Assembly: GCF_900099905.1 (NCBI RefSeq)
Contig: NZ_FNEE01000007.1
Span: 124,001-188,000 of the forward strand
Reading direction: 5' to 3'
Length of the DNA stretch: 64,000 nt
Source of the DNA: Mesorhizobium muleiense
Lineage (GTDB): Bacteria; Pseudomonadota; Alphaproteobacteria; Rhizobiales; Rhizobiaceae
How positions within the stretch are numbered: the first letter of the stretch is position 1; every line of letters begins with the position of its first letter. A program made the translations under genes and the position numbers. Below, in pieces: positions 27,022 through 35,760 of the stretch. The notes beneath the pieces are model-generated. The model was not told the DNA's origin. It ran no database searches and was given only the letters and a program-made list of their open reading frames with translations.

Positions 27022-28032
27022 TTACTTCTCTGAAACACCGGCCTCGGCAAAGCTTGCCATGCGGGCATGGCATTCGAGCGCCGAGCGGATGATGTTGACG
27101 GCGAGGCAGGCGCCGGAGCCTTCGCCGAGCCGCATGCCGAGGTCGAGCAGCGGCGGCAGGTCGAGCGCCTCGAGCAGCCGGCGATGGCCGGATTCGGCGG
27201 AGACATGGGCGGCAAGGGTGTGGGCGAGGCCGGCGGGGTGCAACCTTGCCAAGGGCGCGGCGGCGGCGGTGCAGACGAAGCCGTCGAGCAGCACCGGCAC
27301 GCCTGAATGGCGCGCCGCCAGCGTCGCACCGAAAATGGCGGCGAGTTCGCGCCCGCCAAGGGCTGCCGCGATCCCCAGCGGGTCGGCAAGGGCCTCGGCG
27401 TGGCGCTTGAGGCCGGCTTCGATGGCAGTGATCTTGCGCACCAGGCCGGCATCGTCGACGCCGGTGCCGCGCCCGGCCCATTTTTCCGCGCCGCCGCCAA
27501 AAAGGGCGACCGAGATGGCTGCCGCCGGCGTGGTGTTGCCAATGCCCATTTCGCCGAAACAAACGAGATCGAGGTCTTTGGTCACTGCGGCATAGCCGGC
27601 CTCAACGGCGGCGAGGAAGGCCTCGTCGTCCATTGCCGGCGCTTGCGTGAAATCGCCGGTCGGATAATCGAGGTCGAGCGGAATGACGTCGAGCTCCGCA
27701 CCGGCGATGCGGGCAAGCTGGTTGATGGCGGCGCCGCCGCCGGCGAAATTCGCCACCATCTGCACGGTGACCTCCGACGGGAAGGCCGACACGCCCTGTG
27801 CGGTGACGCCGTGGTTGCCGGCAAAGACGAACACTTTGACGCGATCGAGCTGCGGCATGTCGCGGCCCTGCCAGCGGGCGAGCCAGGCGGCTATGGTTTC
27901 CAACCGGCCGAGGCTGCCTTGCGGCTTGGTCAGCGTGTCCTGGCGGCGGGCGACAGCATTTGCCGCGGCGTCGCTGCCGGCAGGCAGATCGAGGCAGGCC
28001 GCGCGCAATTCATCAAGCGATTTGAAAGGCAT
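27022..28032 (-). CDS. cobT: nicotinate-nucleotide--dimethylbenzimidazole phosphoribosyltransferase
   Basis: The enzyme activates dimethylbenzimidazole to alpha-ribazole phosphate for the lower ligand of cobalamin. It is named CobU in the Pseudomonas denitrificans scheme. The protein has 336 residues, near the usual 340-350. Diagnostic stretches are LGRLETIAAWLARWQG, FAGNHGVTAQGVSAFP near residue 72, GEMGIGNTTPAAAIS near residue 172, and the C-terminal catalytic-loop region LDLGMRLGEGSGA. It is the last gene of the cobalamin operon, 24 bases after cobS. Confidence 0.95.
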   Translation of the reverse strand: MPFKSLDELRAACLDLPAGSDAAANAVARRQDTLTKPQGSLGRLETIAAWLARWQGRDMPQLDRVKVFVFAGNHGVTAQGVSAFPSEVTVQMVANFAGGGAAINQLARIAGAELDVIPLDLDYPTGDFTQAPAMDDEAFLAAVEAGYAAVTKDLDLVCFGEMGIGNTTPAAAISVALFGGGAEKWAGRGTGVDDAGLVRKITAIEAGLKRHAEALADPLGIAAALGGRELAAIFGATLAARHSGVPVLLDGFVCTAAAAPLARLHPAGLAHTLAAHVSAESGHRRLLEALDLPPLLDLGMRLGEGSGACLAVNIIRSALECHARMASFAEAGVSEK

Positions 28033-28056
28033 GGGGGAAAAATCTCCGAAACAGAG

Positions 28057-28818
28057 TCAGGAAAGGGAAGCGGAAGCGACGAGCAGGATTGCGATCTCGC
28101 CAAGCTGCTGCAGCGCGCCGATCGTATCGCCGGTCTGGCCGCCGATCTGGTTGCGGCACAGCTCGCGGAAGGCGGCAAACAACAGGCCGAGCAGGATAAG
28201 CGCGGCGACCGCGCCACCGAACCCTAGCACCAGCAGCGCGACGGCGCCGAGCACGGCGCCGGCAATGGCGGTTTCGGCCGACACGGTGCCTGCATCGGCC
28301 GAGAGGCCGTCGCTGCGCGCCGGCGGCAACAGATGCATGAAAGCGCCGAACAAACCGCGCGAGGCGGCATGCGCGGCAATCAGAGCCCAGAACATCTGGG
28401 CCGGGCCGGCGAATTCCGAAAGCACGCTCCAGCGGATAAGCAGCGACAGGGCGAGCGCGCAGGCGCCATAGGCGCCGATGCGGCTGTCGCGCATGATCTC
28501 CAGTTTTTTCTCGTGCGTTTTGCCGCCGCCAAAGCCGTCGGCGACATCCGAAAGCCCGTCTTCATGCATGCAGCCGGTGGCGAGCAAGGTCGCGGCCAAG
28601 GTCAGTGCTGCTGCCGGGCCGGCGGCAAGGCCGAGCCTGGTTCCGACCGCGTAAACCAGGGCGCCGATCAGCGCGACGGCAAGGCCGGCAACCGGCGCTG
28701 CCCAGATCGCGGCAGCAAGGCTGCGGTCGCGAAAATCGACGACCGGCAGCGGCAGCCGGGTGAAGAAGACGGCGCAGAGCGCGATGTCATCGAGGATTTG
28801 CCGAGTGGAGAGTGTCAT
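28057..28818 (-). CDS. cobS: adenosylcobinamide-GDP ribazoletransferase (cobalamin synthase)
   Basis: CobS, named CobV in P. denitrificans, joins adenosylcobinamide-GDP and alpha-ribazole in the inner membrane. The 253-residue protein has several hydrophobic helices and the family's metal-binding loop MHEDGLSDVADGFGGG near residue 88, followed by KLEIMRDSRIGAYG. The ATG at 28818 is used. An in-frame ATG at 28836 lies inside a palindromic repeat and would add six residues. Confidence 0.93.
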   Translation of the reverse strand: MTLSTRQILDDIALCAVFFTRLPLPVVDFRDRSLAAAIWAAPVAGLAVALIGALVYAVGTRLGLAAGPAAALTLAATLLATGCMHEDGLSDVADGFGGGKTHEKKLEIMRDSRIGAYGACALALSLLIRWSVLSEFAGPAQMFWALIAAHAASRGLFGAFMHLLPPARSDGLSADAGTVSAETAIAGAVLGAVALLVLGFGGAVAALILLGLLFAAFRELCRNQIGGQTGDTIGALQQLGEIAILLVASASLS

Positions 28819-28830
28819 GTTCTGCAGTTT

Positions 28831-28878
28831 GAGCATGATCTATTCCGAAAACCGGTCCCACTTTTCGGGATCATGCTC
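28831..28878. repeat. palindromic repeat, GAGCATGAT/CCGAAAA family (copy 2)
   Basis: GAGCATGATC...GATCATGCTC encloses CCGAAAACCGG and CTTTTCGG. It fills the space between cobB and cobS and reaches into the cobB stop codon. The resulting hairpin could attenuate or separate expression of cobS and cobT from the genes upstream. Confidence 0.85.
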
Positions 28879-30188
28879 TAGCCTCTCGCAATGGCATGGA
28901 AGAATGTGCCGCTGACATGGCCGCGGCGGTAGCCGGAGGCGCCGAGCGGATTGCCTTGGCCGTCAGCGAGGTCGGCCAAGGGTTCGTCACTGCCGGTGGC
29001 AATCATCTGCGCATAGTGGAATTCGTGGCCGCGGATCAGCGCGTCTCGGTCTCCCAGCGGACAATCGGCGCGCAGCCGCGCCTCGCGGTAGCCGAGGTTC
29101 ATCTTTCGCTTGGCAAAGCTGGTCGAGTGACCGAGCAGGCCGAGCATCGCGTGCGTCTCGCCCGATGCGTCCTCCAGCGCTTCGCCGAGCACCATGAAGC
29201 CGCCGCACTCGCCATGCACCGGCCGTGTTGCCGCAAACGCCTCGATGCCGGCCCTGAACTTCGCAGCCGCCGCAAGGCGGCCGGCGTGAAGCTCGGGATA
29301 GCCGCCGGGCAGCCAGCAGACATCGCAATTTTCGCCGGGCGCTTCGTCGGCAAGCGGCGAGAAGCGGATGATTTCAGCCCCTGCCTTGCGCCAATGCGCG
29401 GCGACATGCGGATAGAGGAAGGTGAAGGCGGCATCCTCTGCCAGTGCGATGCGTTGTCCGGGCGGTGGCAGCGCGTCGTCGAAACTGCCGGGAGCAGGCG
29501 CGAATGGCGCCGCCAGCGCCATGATGGCGTCGAGGTCGAGCGAGCGTTCGACCATGTCGGCCAGCCGGTCGAGATGCGCCATCAAATTCTCATATTCGCC
29601 GGCCTGGACGAGGCCGAGATGGCGCTCCGGCAGGTTGAGCGATGGATCGCGCAGGATCGCGCCGACCACCGGCAGGCCGATCGCCTCGATCGCGTCGCCG
29701 CAGAGACGGCGGTGACGCTCGCTGCCCAGCCGATTGAGAACAACGCCGGCCATGCGCACATCAGGGTCATAGCTGGCAAAACCCTTGGCGACGGCTGCCG
29801 CCGTGGTCGACTGTCCGGAAACGTCGAGCACCAGCAGCACCGGCAGGCCGTACAGCCGGGCAAGGTCTGCGGCCGAGCCGGTGCGGCCTGGAGCAGCCGG
29901 AATCCCGTCGAACAGGCCCATGGCGCTTTCGAGGAAGATGAAATCGGCATCTTCAGTTGCGTCGCCGGCCAGCGCGTTGAGCAAATCAGGCGGCATCGCC
30001 CAGCTGTCGAGATTGACGCCGGAAAGGCCCGTCGCGGCGGTGTGGAAACCTGGGTCGATATAATCGGGGCCGGATTTGGCGCCGCGCACCTTGAGGCCGC
30101 GCCGGGCGAGCGCGCGCAATATACCGATGGTGACGCTGGTCTTGCCCGAGCCTGAGCGCGGTGCGCCGATGATGATCGCGCGGGTCAT
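28878..30188 (-). CDS. cobB: cobyrinic acid a,c-diamide synthase (hydrogenobyrinate form)
   Basis: CobB amidates the a and c carboxylates of hydrogenobyrinic acid with glutamine and ATP. The 436-residue protein has an N-terminal dethiobiotin synthase-like ATPase with P-loop GAPRSGSGKTS at residues 8-18 and KSGPDYIDPGFH near residue 38. The C-terminal class I glutaminase domain has LPGGYPELHAG, the nucleophile Cys in VHGECGGFMVLGEAL near residue 329, and the His in HEFHYA. The start overlaps the cobA stop (ATGA). Confidence 0.95.
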   Translation of the reverse strand: MTRAIIIGAPRSGSGKTSVTIGILRALARRGLKVRGAKSGPDYIDPGFHTAATGLSGVNLDSWAMPPDLLNALAGDATEDADFIFLESAMGLFDGIPAAPGRTGSAADLARLYGLPVLLVLDVSGQSTTAAAVAKGFASYDPDVRMAGVVLNRLGSERHRRLCGDAIEAIGLPVVGAILRDPSLNLPERHLGLVQAGEYENLMAHLDRLADMVERSLDLDAIMALAAPFAPAPGSFDDALPPPGQRIALAEDAAFTFLYPHVAAHWRKAGAEIIRFSPLADEAPGENCDVCWLPGGYPELHAGRLAAAAKFRAGIEAFAATRPVHGECGGFMVLGEALEDASGETHAMLGLLGHSTSFAKRKMNLGYREARLRADCPLGDRDALIRGHEFHYAQMIATGSDEPLADLADGQGNPLGASGYRRGHVSGTFFHAIARG

Positions 30189-31003
30189 GGCTCGCCTGCC
30201 AGTGCCGCGCGCATCGCGACGATGCCGCCGACGACGATCAGCGCCGGCGCGGTCAACCCGGCGGCGGCCGCCTCCTCGGCGATGGTGGCGAGGGTGGCGA
30301 CGACGATGCGCTCCTGCGGCGTCGTCGCGGCGACGATCACCGCAGCAGGCGTCGAAGGCGGCAGGCCGCCGTCAAGCAGCGAGGCTGATATCAGCGGCAG
30401 ATTGGCCATGCCCATATAGACGACGACCGGCTGGCCGGTGCGGGCGATTGCCGCCCAGTCGAGGTCGTCGTCGGTACCGGCGGCGTGGCCGGTGGCCAGG
30501 ATCACCGCCTTGTTGATGCCGCGCATGGTGGCCGGGATGCCGGCCCCGGCAAGCGCGCTGAGGCCCGAAGTCAGGCCGGACAGCACGCGGAACGGGATGT
30601 TTTCGCGCGCCAGCGCCAGCGCCTCTTCGCCGCCGCGGCCGAAAATATAAGGGTCGCCGCCCTTCAGCCTGACGACGCGGCGGCCCTCGCGCGCCAGCCG
30701 CACCAGCAAAGCGGTGATGTCGTCCTGCTTCATCGACGGTTGGCCGCCACGCTTGCCGGCGTAAAAAAGCTCGGCGCCCGACGCCACTGCCACGATATCG
30801 GGAGAGACCAGTGCGTCGTAGACGAGGGCATCGCACTGCCCAAGCGCGGCCAGCACTTCCAGCGTCAGGCAGCCGGGATCGCCGGGGCCGGCGCCGGCCA
30901 GCCAGACATGGCCCGGCTCAAGCTGGCGCGGCTTGAAGTTCAGCCGGGCCAAAGCCTGTTCGATCGTGGTGTTTCCACCGCTGTTTCCGGTGCCGTCGTT
31001 CAC
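30185..31003 (-). CDS. cobA: uroporphyrinogen-III C-methyltransferase
   Basis: CobA uses two SAM to make precorrin-2, the branch point to corrins and siroheme. A GTG start at 31003 overlaps the cobM stop (GTGA) and gives 272 residues. Motifs are [16 protein letters not shown] (SAM loop), [30 protein letters not shown] and [20 protein letters not shown]. It lacks the CysG oxidase/ferrochelatase domains, so it is a dedicated methyltransferase. About 25 residues precede the first beta strand. Confidence 0.95.
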   Translation of the reverse strand: MNDGTGNSGGNTTIEQALARLNFKPRQLEPGHVWLAGAGPGDPGCLTLEVLAALGQCDALVYDALVSPDIVAVASGAELFYAGKRGGQPSMKQDDITALLVRLAREGRRVVRLKGGDPYIFGRGGEEALALARENIPFRVLSGLTSGLSALAGAGIPATMRGINKAVILATGHAAGTDDDLDWAAIARTGQPVVVYMGMANLPLISASLLDGGLPPSTPAAVIVAATTPQERIVVATLATIAEEAAAAGLTAPALIVVGGIVAMRAALAGEP

Positions 31004-31764
31004 AATCCGTCCCGTCCGCGAAAACGCCGCTGGTAGTGGGCGTCGTAAAGTGAACTCTCGCCAAAGCCTTCCGCCGCCAGCGAACGGCCGACAAAGATGA
31101 TGGCCGTGCGCTCCATCGGATCGGCGGCCAGTTGCGCCTCGATCGTCGCCAGCGTGCCGGTCAGCACGCGCTCGTCCGGCCAGGAGGCGCGGAAGACGAC
31201 CGCCACCGGGCAATCGGCGCCATAGAACGGCGTCAGCTCGGCGACGACCCGATCGATGGCGTGGATGGCAAGATGAATGGCGAGCGTCGCGCCGGTGCGG
31301 CCGAAGCCGGCCAGGGTTTCGCCAGGCGGCATTTTGGACGCGCGGCCGGAGATGCGGGTCAGCACCAGGCTTTGCGCGACTTCGGGAATGGTCAGCTCGC
31401 GGCGAAGCGCTGCCGCAGCAGCCGCGAAGGAGGGCACGCCCGGCGTCAGCGTATAGGCGATGCCGTGCTTCTCCAGCCGGCGGATCTGCTCGGCGACGGC
31501 GCTCCACACCGACAGGTCGCCGGAATGCAGGCGGGAGACATCGTGGCCGGCCTGGTGGGCCGCCAGGTACTCCGCTTCGATCTCGTCGAGCGACATCGGC
31601 GCGGTGTCGATCAGCTTCGTGCCGGGCGCGCAGTGCTGCAACAGTTCCGGGGCGACGATCGAGCCGGCATAGAGGCAGACCGGGCAGCTTGCCAGCAGCC
31701 GGCTGCCGCGCAAGGTGATGAGGTCGGCCGCGCCCGGTCCGGCGCCGATGAAGTGGACGGTCAT
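31000..31764 (-). CDS. cobM: precorrin-4 C11-methyltransferase
   Basis: This SAM-dependent step of the aerobic corrin pathway converts precorrin-4 to precorrin-5. The 254 residues match the family. Visible motifs are [18 protein letters not shown] at the N-terminus, [29 protein letters not shown] near residue 80, and [19 protein letters not shown]. It overlaps cobE by 4 bases (ATGA) and cobA by 4 bases (GTGA). Confidence 0.95.
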   Translation of the reverse strand: MTVHFIGAGPGAADLITLRGSRLLASCPVCLYAGSIVAPELLQHCAPGTKLIDTAPMSLDEIEAEYLAAHQAGHDVSRLHSGDLSVWSAVAEQIRRLEKHGIAYTLTPGVPSFAAAAAALRRELTIPEVAQSLVLTRISGRASKMPPGETLAGFGRTGATLAIHLAIHAIDRVVAELTPFYGADCPVAVVFRASWPDERVLTGTLATIEAQLAADPMERTAIIFVGRSLAAEGFGESSLYDAHYQRRFRGRDGL

Positions 31765-32288
31765 GCGGCGTCTCCGCTGATGGCGATGGCGCAGGTGACC
31801 GGGCCAAGCACGGTGCGCGGCCCGAGCAGTTTTGCGCCTTTTCCGGCAGCGGCAAGCGCCGAGGCTTCGGAAACCGACGGCGTGCCGGCACGCGCCTGCG
31901 ACAGGTCGGAACGGCTGAGCAAAGCGGCCCCCTCATCCGGCCCTTCGGGCCACCTTCTCCCCGCTGGGGAGAAGAGACTGGCGCCAGCGTGCGTGATCTC
32001 CTCTCCCCTCGGGGAGAGGTCGGCCGAGCGAAGCGGAGGCCGGGTGAGGGGGAGCGACGGTTCAGAGCCAGCAACATCCACCACTATGACCGGGAGATCG
32101 AGTTTACGGCCGGCATCAAGAATGGCCACTTCGCTGCGTTTGAATTCGGTCGTCGCCAAGGCAGACAGTGCCGTCATCGCCAGCCCATGAACTTCAAGCG
32201 CGGCTTCTATGGCGGCAAGAACGTCCTGCACACTCACGCCCTTGCGGCTGCCAATGCCCGCGACCATCATGGCTTGACCCAGCTCCAT
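31761..32288 (-). CDS. cobE: cobalamin biosynthesis protein CobE (CbiG C-terminal-like) with in-frame palindrome
   Basis: A 175-residue protein of the CobE/CbiG-C family, whose exact step in the aerobic pathway is not firmly set. The N-terminal part ([20 protein letters not shown], then [10 protein letters not shown]) and the end ([20 protein letters not shown], then GPVTCAIA) match the family. Between them about 42 residues are encoded by a 125-bp palindromic repeat (31928-32052). Without the insert the length would be about 133, close to normal. The insert sits in the surface-exposed middle. Whether the protein still works is unknown. It overlaps the cobL 3' end by 22 bases. Confidence 0.88.
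   Translation of the reverse strand: MELGQAMMVAGIGSRKGVSVQDVLAAIEAALEVHGLAMTALSALATTEFKRSEVAILDAGRKLDLPVIVVDVAGSEPSLPLTRPPLRSADLSPRGEEITHAGASLFSPAGRRWPEGPDEGAALLSRSDLSQARAGTPSVSEASALAAAGKGAKLLGPRTVLGPVTCAIAISGDAA
31928..32052. repeat. palindromic element inside cobE (E1)
   Basis: A 125-bp element with imperfect ends, CCCCCTCATCCGGCC and GGCCGGGTGAGGGGG (one mismatch). It has internal hairpins CTTCTCCCC-GCT-GGGGAGAAG and CTCTCCCC-TC-GGGGAGAG. It is translated in frame within cobE. The sequence differs from the cobG/cobN elements but the architecture is the same. Confidence 0.88.
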
Positions 32289-33508
32289 TGGGTGACCGGC
32301 ATGGCCGGCCGCCAGGCCTGCATCGAGCCAACCGGCGAAGCGCGGGATAGTGCGATGCGGGTGAGATCGCCGCCGAGCGACGCGTGACGGGCGAGAAGCA
32401 GCGCCTCCATCTCCAGCGTCACCGCATTGGCGACCAGCCGGCCGCCAGCACGCAGCGCCCCGAGGGCCGTTTCCAGCACGCCGGTATCGCTGCCGCCGCC
32501 GCCGATGAAGATCGCGTCCGGCGTCTCCAATCCGGCCAGCGCCTGCGGCGCCGAACTCTCGACGACGGCAAGACCGGGCACGCCGCAGGCGGAACCGTTG
32601 CGGCGGATGCGGGCGGCGCGGGTTGGATCGGCCTCGATGGCAATGGCGCGCATCGACGGATGGGCGAGCATCCATTCGATGCCGATCGAGCCGGAGCCGG
32701 CGCCGATGTCCCACAGCAACTCGCCGCGCCTGGGGGCGAGGGCGGACAGGGTGATGGCGCGCACTTCGCGTTTGGTGATCTGGCCATCATGTTCGAACAA
32801 ATGATCGCCAAGGCCCGATGTCAGCGGCAGGATGCGTGCTTCCGAAGTTGAGTCAACTTCGACCGCCAGCACATTGAGCGGATTGATCTTTTCGAGGACG
32901 AAGGCGTCCGCCCGCGCCGAGCGAAACCTTTCGTTCGGGCCGCCCAGCGCCTCAAGTGCCGTCAGCTGCGAGGCGCCGAAGTCGAGTTCGGTCAACAGAC
33001 GCGCAATCGCCGCTGGCGCATCGCCGTCCGAGGTCAGCGCAAGGATGCGGCTGCCCGGATGCAGCAACGGCCGGATCAGGTCGAGCGAGCGGCCGTGCAG
33101 CGAAATGGTCTCGATATCCTGCAGCGCCCAGCCGAGGCGGGCGGCGGCCAGCGAGAGGGCAGAAGCGGCGGGGATGACCTGCATCTCCTGCGGCTTCACC
33201 TTGCGGGCGAGCGTGGCGCCAACACCGTGGAAGAACGGATCGCCCGACGCCAGAACGCAGACTCGCCTGCCGGAAAGCGCCAGCACGTCGCGCATCTCGG
33301 CATCGAAAGGGGTCGGCCAGGCACGGGCTTCACCTTTGGCGAGCGACACGACGAGCGCAAGGTGGCGCGTGCCGCCGAAGACGAATTCGGCCTCGGCGAT
33401 CAGCCGCTTGGCCTCGTCACCGAGACCCGCTACACCGTCCTCGCCGATGCCGACGATTGTGAGCCATCTTGAGTTGAGCCAGGCGGCGCGCGGACCCTCA
33501 GCAGGCAT
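32267..33508 (-). CDS. cobL: precorrin-6Y C5,15-methyltransferase (decarboxylating)
   Basis: CobL methylates precorrin-6Y at C5 and C15 and decarboxylates the C12 acetate. The 413-residue protein is a natural fusion. Its CbiE-like N-terminal domain begins WLTIVGIGEDGVAGLG and has LASGDPFFHGVGATL. Its CbiT-like C-terminal domain has a classic SAM motif, LLWDIGAGSGSIGIEWM, near residue 250. The ATG at 33508 overlaps, head to head, the start codon of cobK on the other strand. Confidence 0.95.
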   Translation of the reverse strand: MPAEGPRAAWLNSRWLTIVGIGEDGVAGLGDEAKRLIAEAEFVFGGTRHLALVVSLAKGEARAWPTPFDAEMRDVLALSGRRVCVLASGDPFFHGVGATLARKVKPQEMQVIPAASALSLAAARLGWALQDIETISLHGRSLDLIRPLLHPGSRILALTSDGDAPAAIARLLTELDFGASQLTALEALGGPNERFRSARADAFVLEKINPLNVLAVEVDSTSEARILPLTSGLGDHLFEHDGQITKREVRAITLSALAPRRGELLWDIGAGSGSIGIEWMLAHPSMRAIAIEADPTRAARIRRNGSACGVPGLAVVESSAPQALAGLETPDAIFIGGGGSDTGVLETALGALRAGGRLVANAVTLEMEALLLARHASLGGDLTRIALSRASPVGSMQAWRPAMPVTQWSWVKP

Positions 33509-34277
33509 GATGACCCACCGCATTCTGATCCTCGGCGGAACCACCGAAGCCCGGCAACTGGCGGGAAAGCTGGCCGCGCGCGCCGATGTCTCGCTCACGC
33601 TGTCGCTGGCCGGCCGCACCGGAAATCCTGTCGCGCAAGGCGTGCCGACGAGGGTAGGCGGTTTCGGCGGCGCCGGCGGGCTGGCTGCCTTCCTCCGCGA
33701 GACTCGCATCGAGCTGCTGGTCGACGCCACGCATCCCTATGCGGCGCAAATCTCGGCCAATGCCGCGGCAGCGGCGCGAGAGGCCGGCGTGCCGATCGTT
33801 GCGCTCAGGCGCCCGGGCTGGGAGCCGGCCGAAGGTGACCGCTGGACGCTGGTCGACAATGTTGCCGGCGCGGTGACGGCGCTGGCCGCTGCGCCACGCC
33901 GCGTTTTCCTGGCGCTTGGCCGGCAGGAGGTCGCCGCCTTCGAGGCGGCGCCCGAGCATCATTATCTGATCCGCAGCGTCGATCCGGTCGAGCCAAGGCT
34001 CGCTGTGCCCGACGCGACCTATCTCCTGGCGCGCGGGCCGTTCCGGGAAGCCGACGAACGTGCACTGCTTCTGGAACACCGCATCGATGTCGTCGTGTCC
34101 AAGAACAGCGGCGGCGAGGCGACCTACTGCAAGATCGCCGCAGCGCGGGCGCTCGGCGTCGAGGTGGTGATGATCCGCAGGCCGGCGCTGCCGGACGTTG
34201 CGTCGGCTGAAACCGTCGATGCCCTTGCCGCGATGGTCGATCATTTTCTTGGGCCCGCCGCCGAACGCGGCGTGTAG
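33507..34277 (+). CDS. cobK: precorrin-6A reductase
   Basis: CobK reduces precorrin-6A to precorrin-6Y (dihydro form) with NADPH. It has 256 residues from the first of two tandem ATGs, or 255 from 33510. Motifs are RILILGGTTEARQLAGKLA at the start, LLVDATHPYAAQISANAA near residue 75, and VVSKNSGGEATYCKIAAARALG near the end. It is the only gene of the cluster on the plus strand. Its start overlaps the cobL start by 2 bases and its 3' end overlaps the convergent cobJ by 37 bases. It must have its own promoter, inside cobL. Confidence 0.95.
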   Translation: MMTHRILILGGTTEARQLAGKLAARADVSLTLSLAGRTGNPVAQGVPTRVGGFGGAGGLAAFLRETRIELLVDATHPYAAQISANAAAAAREAGVPIVALRRPGWEPAEGDRWTLVDNVAGAVTALAAAPRRVFLALGRQEVAAFEAAPEHHYLIRSVDPVEPRLAVPDATYLLARGPFREADERALLLEHRIDVVVSKNSGGEATYCKIAAARALGVEVVMIRRPALPDVASAETVDALAAMVDHFLGPAAERGV

Positions 34278-35005
34278 ACCAGCGCCGGTCTTTCGCCGCG
34301 CTTGATGATCCTGGTTTCCGGCGAGCCGATGATGATGCAGGTCGCCATGTCGGCCTTTTCTGAATCGGCGTCCGCCAGCAGAAAAATCTCGATGCGCTCG
34401 TCGGGACGGCCGGCGGCACGGCCGAAGACGACCGGTGTGGTGCCCGGCAGGATCGCAGTCAGGCATTCGAAGGCGCGGCCAAGCTGCCAGGGGCGCGCCT
34501 TGCTGATCGGATTGTAGAGCGCGATGACGAAGCCGGCGCCGGCCGCAGCCAGCAGCCGCAATTCGATGAGATCCCATGGTTTTAGATTGTCTGACAACGA
34601 GATGGCGCAGAAATCATGGCCGAGCGGCGCGCCGATGCGGGCCGCGACCGCGAGCATTGCGGTGATGCCGGGCAGCGTCGAAACGTCAACGGCACGCCAT
34701 TCGGCCGGGCCGGCCTCGATCGCCTCGCAGACGGCTGCCGCCATGGCAAAGACGCCGGGGTCGCCGCCCGAGACAACGGCGACATTGTGGCCCTGCGCAG
34801 CCATTGCCAGAGCGTCCTTGGCGCGGGACAGCTCCTCGCGATTGTCGGAGGCGACGCGGGTCTGGTCCGGGCGCAGGTCGAGCCGGTCGAGATACGGTTT
34901 GTAGCCGAAGAAGAATCTTGCCTCGGCGACGGCGCGGCTCGCTTCCGGCGTCACCTGGTCGGCATTGCCGGGCCCAAGGCCGATAACGGTCAGGCGGCCG
35001 CTCAT
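34241..35005 (-). CDS. cobJ: precorrin-3B C17-methyltransferase
   Basis: CobJ methylates C17 and drives ring contraction to precorrin-4. The 254 residues fit. Motifs are LTVIGLGPGNADQVTPEA at the N-terminus, FFGYKPYLDRL, VVSGGDPGVFAMAAAVCE near residue 85, and GHDFCAISLSDNLKPWD near residue 130. Its start overlaps the cobI stop (ATGA). Its last 37 bases overlap cobK on the other strand. Confidence 0.95.
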   Translation of the reverse strand: MSGRLTVIGLGPGNADQVTPEASRAVAEARFFFGYKPYLDRLDLRPDQTRVASDNREELSRAKDALAMAAQGHNVAVVSGGDPGVFAMAAAVCEAIEAGPAEWRAVDVSTLPGITAMLAVAARIGAPLGHDFCAISLSDNLKPWDLIELRLLAAAGAGFVIALYNPISKARPWQLGRAFECLTAILPGTTPVVFGRAAGRPDERIEIFLLADADSEKADMATCIIIGSPETRIIKRGERPALVYTPRSAAGPRK

Positions 35006-35760
35006 GTTTCGGCTCCCAATGCGGCGGCCCGGCCTGACCAGCCGGCGACCAGCACGATGGCGAAGTAGGGCGCGTTGTCGCCCTGCTTGTCGGCCAGCCG
35101 CATCGAAACGCCGCCCGGCATGGTGCCGCGCTCGACATAGACGGCACGCGCCAGCTTGTCGGTCGCCTCCAGCGCGCGCCTGATCTTGGGGAGGTTGCGG
35201 CCAACCTTCATGATGACGGCAGCATCGGTGTCGGCGAGGCGGCGGGTCAGCTCGAATTCGCTCATCGTGCCCGGCAGCACAGTCAATACATCGTCGCCCT
35301 GGACGATCGGCGTTCCGGTGGCCGACCAGCAGCCGGACATGGCAGTGACGCCGGGAATGACCTCTGTTGGAAAGCGGTGCGCCAGCCTGACATGCAGGTG
35401 CATGTAGGAGCCGTAGAACAGCGGGTCGCCTTCCGAAAGCACCGCGACCATCCTGCCGGCGCTGAGATGCTCGGCGACCTTTTCGGCCGACTCCTCGTAG
35501 AAGTCCGCTATCTGCGACCGGTAATCGCTGTGATCCTTGTCGATTTCGGTGGTCACGGGATAGAGCAGCGGCAACTCGATCAAATCAGGACGAAAATGCG
35601 CGCCGACGATGGCGCGCGCGTTGCTGTTGTTGCCGCGCTTGGCGAAATGCGCCACCACGTCGGCCTCGGCCAGCGCGCGCACGGCCTTGAGCGTCAGCAG
35701 CTCGGGGTCGCCGGGACCGGTGCCGACGCCGACAAGCCGGCCTTTTACAATCGCGTTCAC
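35002..35760 (-). CDS. cobI: precorrin-2 C20-methyltransferase
   Basis: CobI makes precorrin-3A from precorrin-2 with SAM. A GTG start at 35760 overlaps the cobH stop (GTGA), giving 252 residues. Motifs are LVGVGTGPGDPELLTLKAVR at the N-terminus, LSEGDPLFYGSYMHLHVRL near residue 105, and EVIPGVTAMSGCWSATG near residue 125. Confidence 0.95.
   Translation of the reverse strand: MNAIVKGRLVGVGTGPGDPELLTLKAVRALAEADVVAHFAKRGNNSNARAIVGAHFRPDLIELPLLYPVTTEIDKDHSDYRSQIADFYEESAEKVAEHLSAGRMVAVLSEGDPLFYGSYMHLHVRLAHRFPTEVIPGVTAMSGCWSATGTPIVQGDDVLTVLPGTMSEFELTRRLADTDAAVIMKVGRNLPKIRRALEATDKLARAVYVERGTMPGGVSMRLADKQGDNAPYFAIVLVAGWSGRAAALGAET

Noticed and set aside
30185..32077. 630-codon open frame through cobM into cobA
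   Set aside because: The upstream portion is the shadow of cobM. The GTG at 31003 gives a normal CobA and a GTGA overlap.
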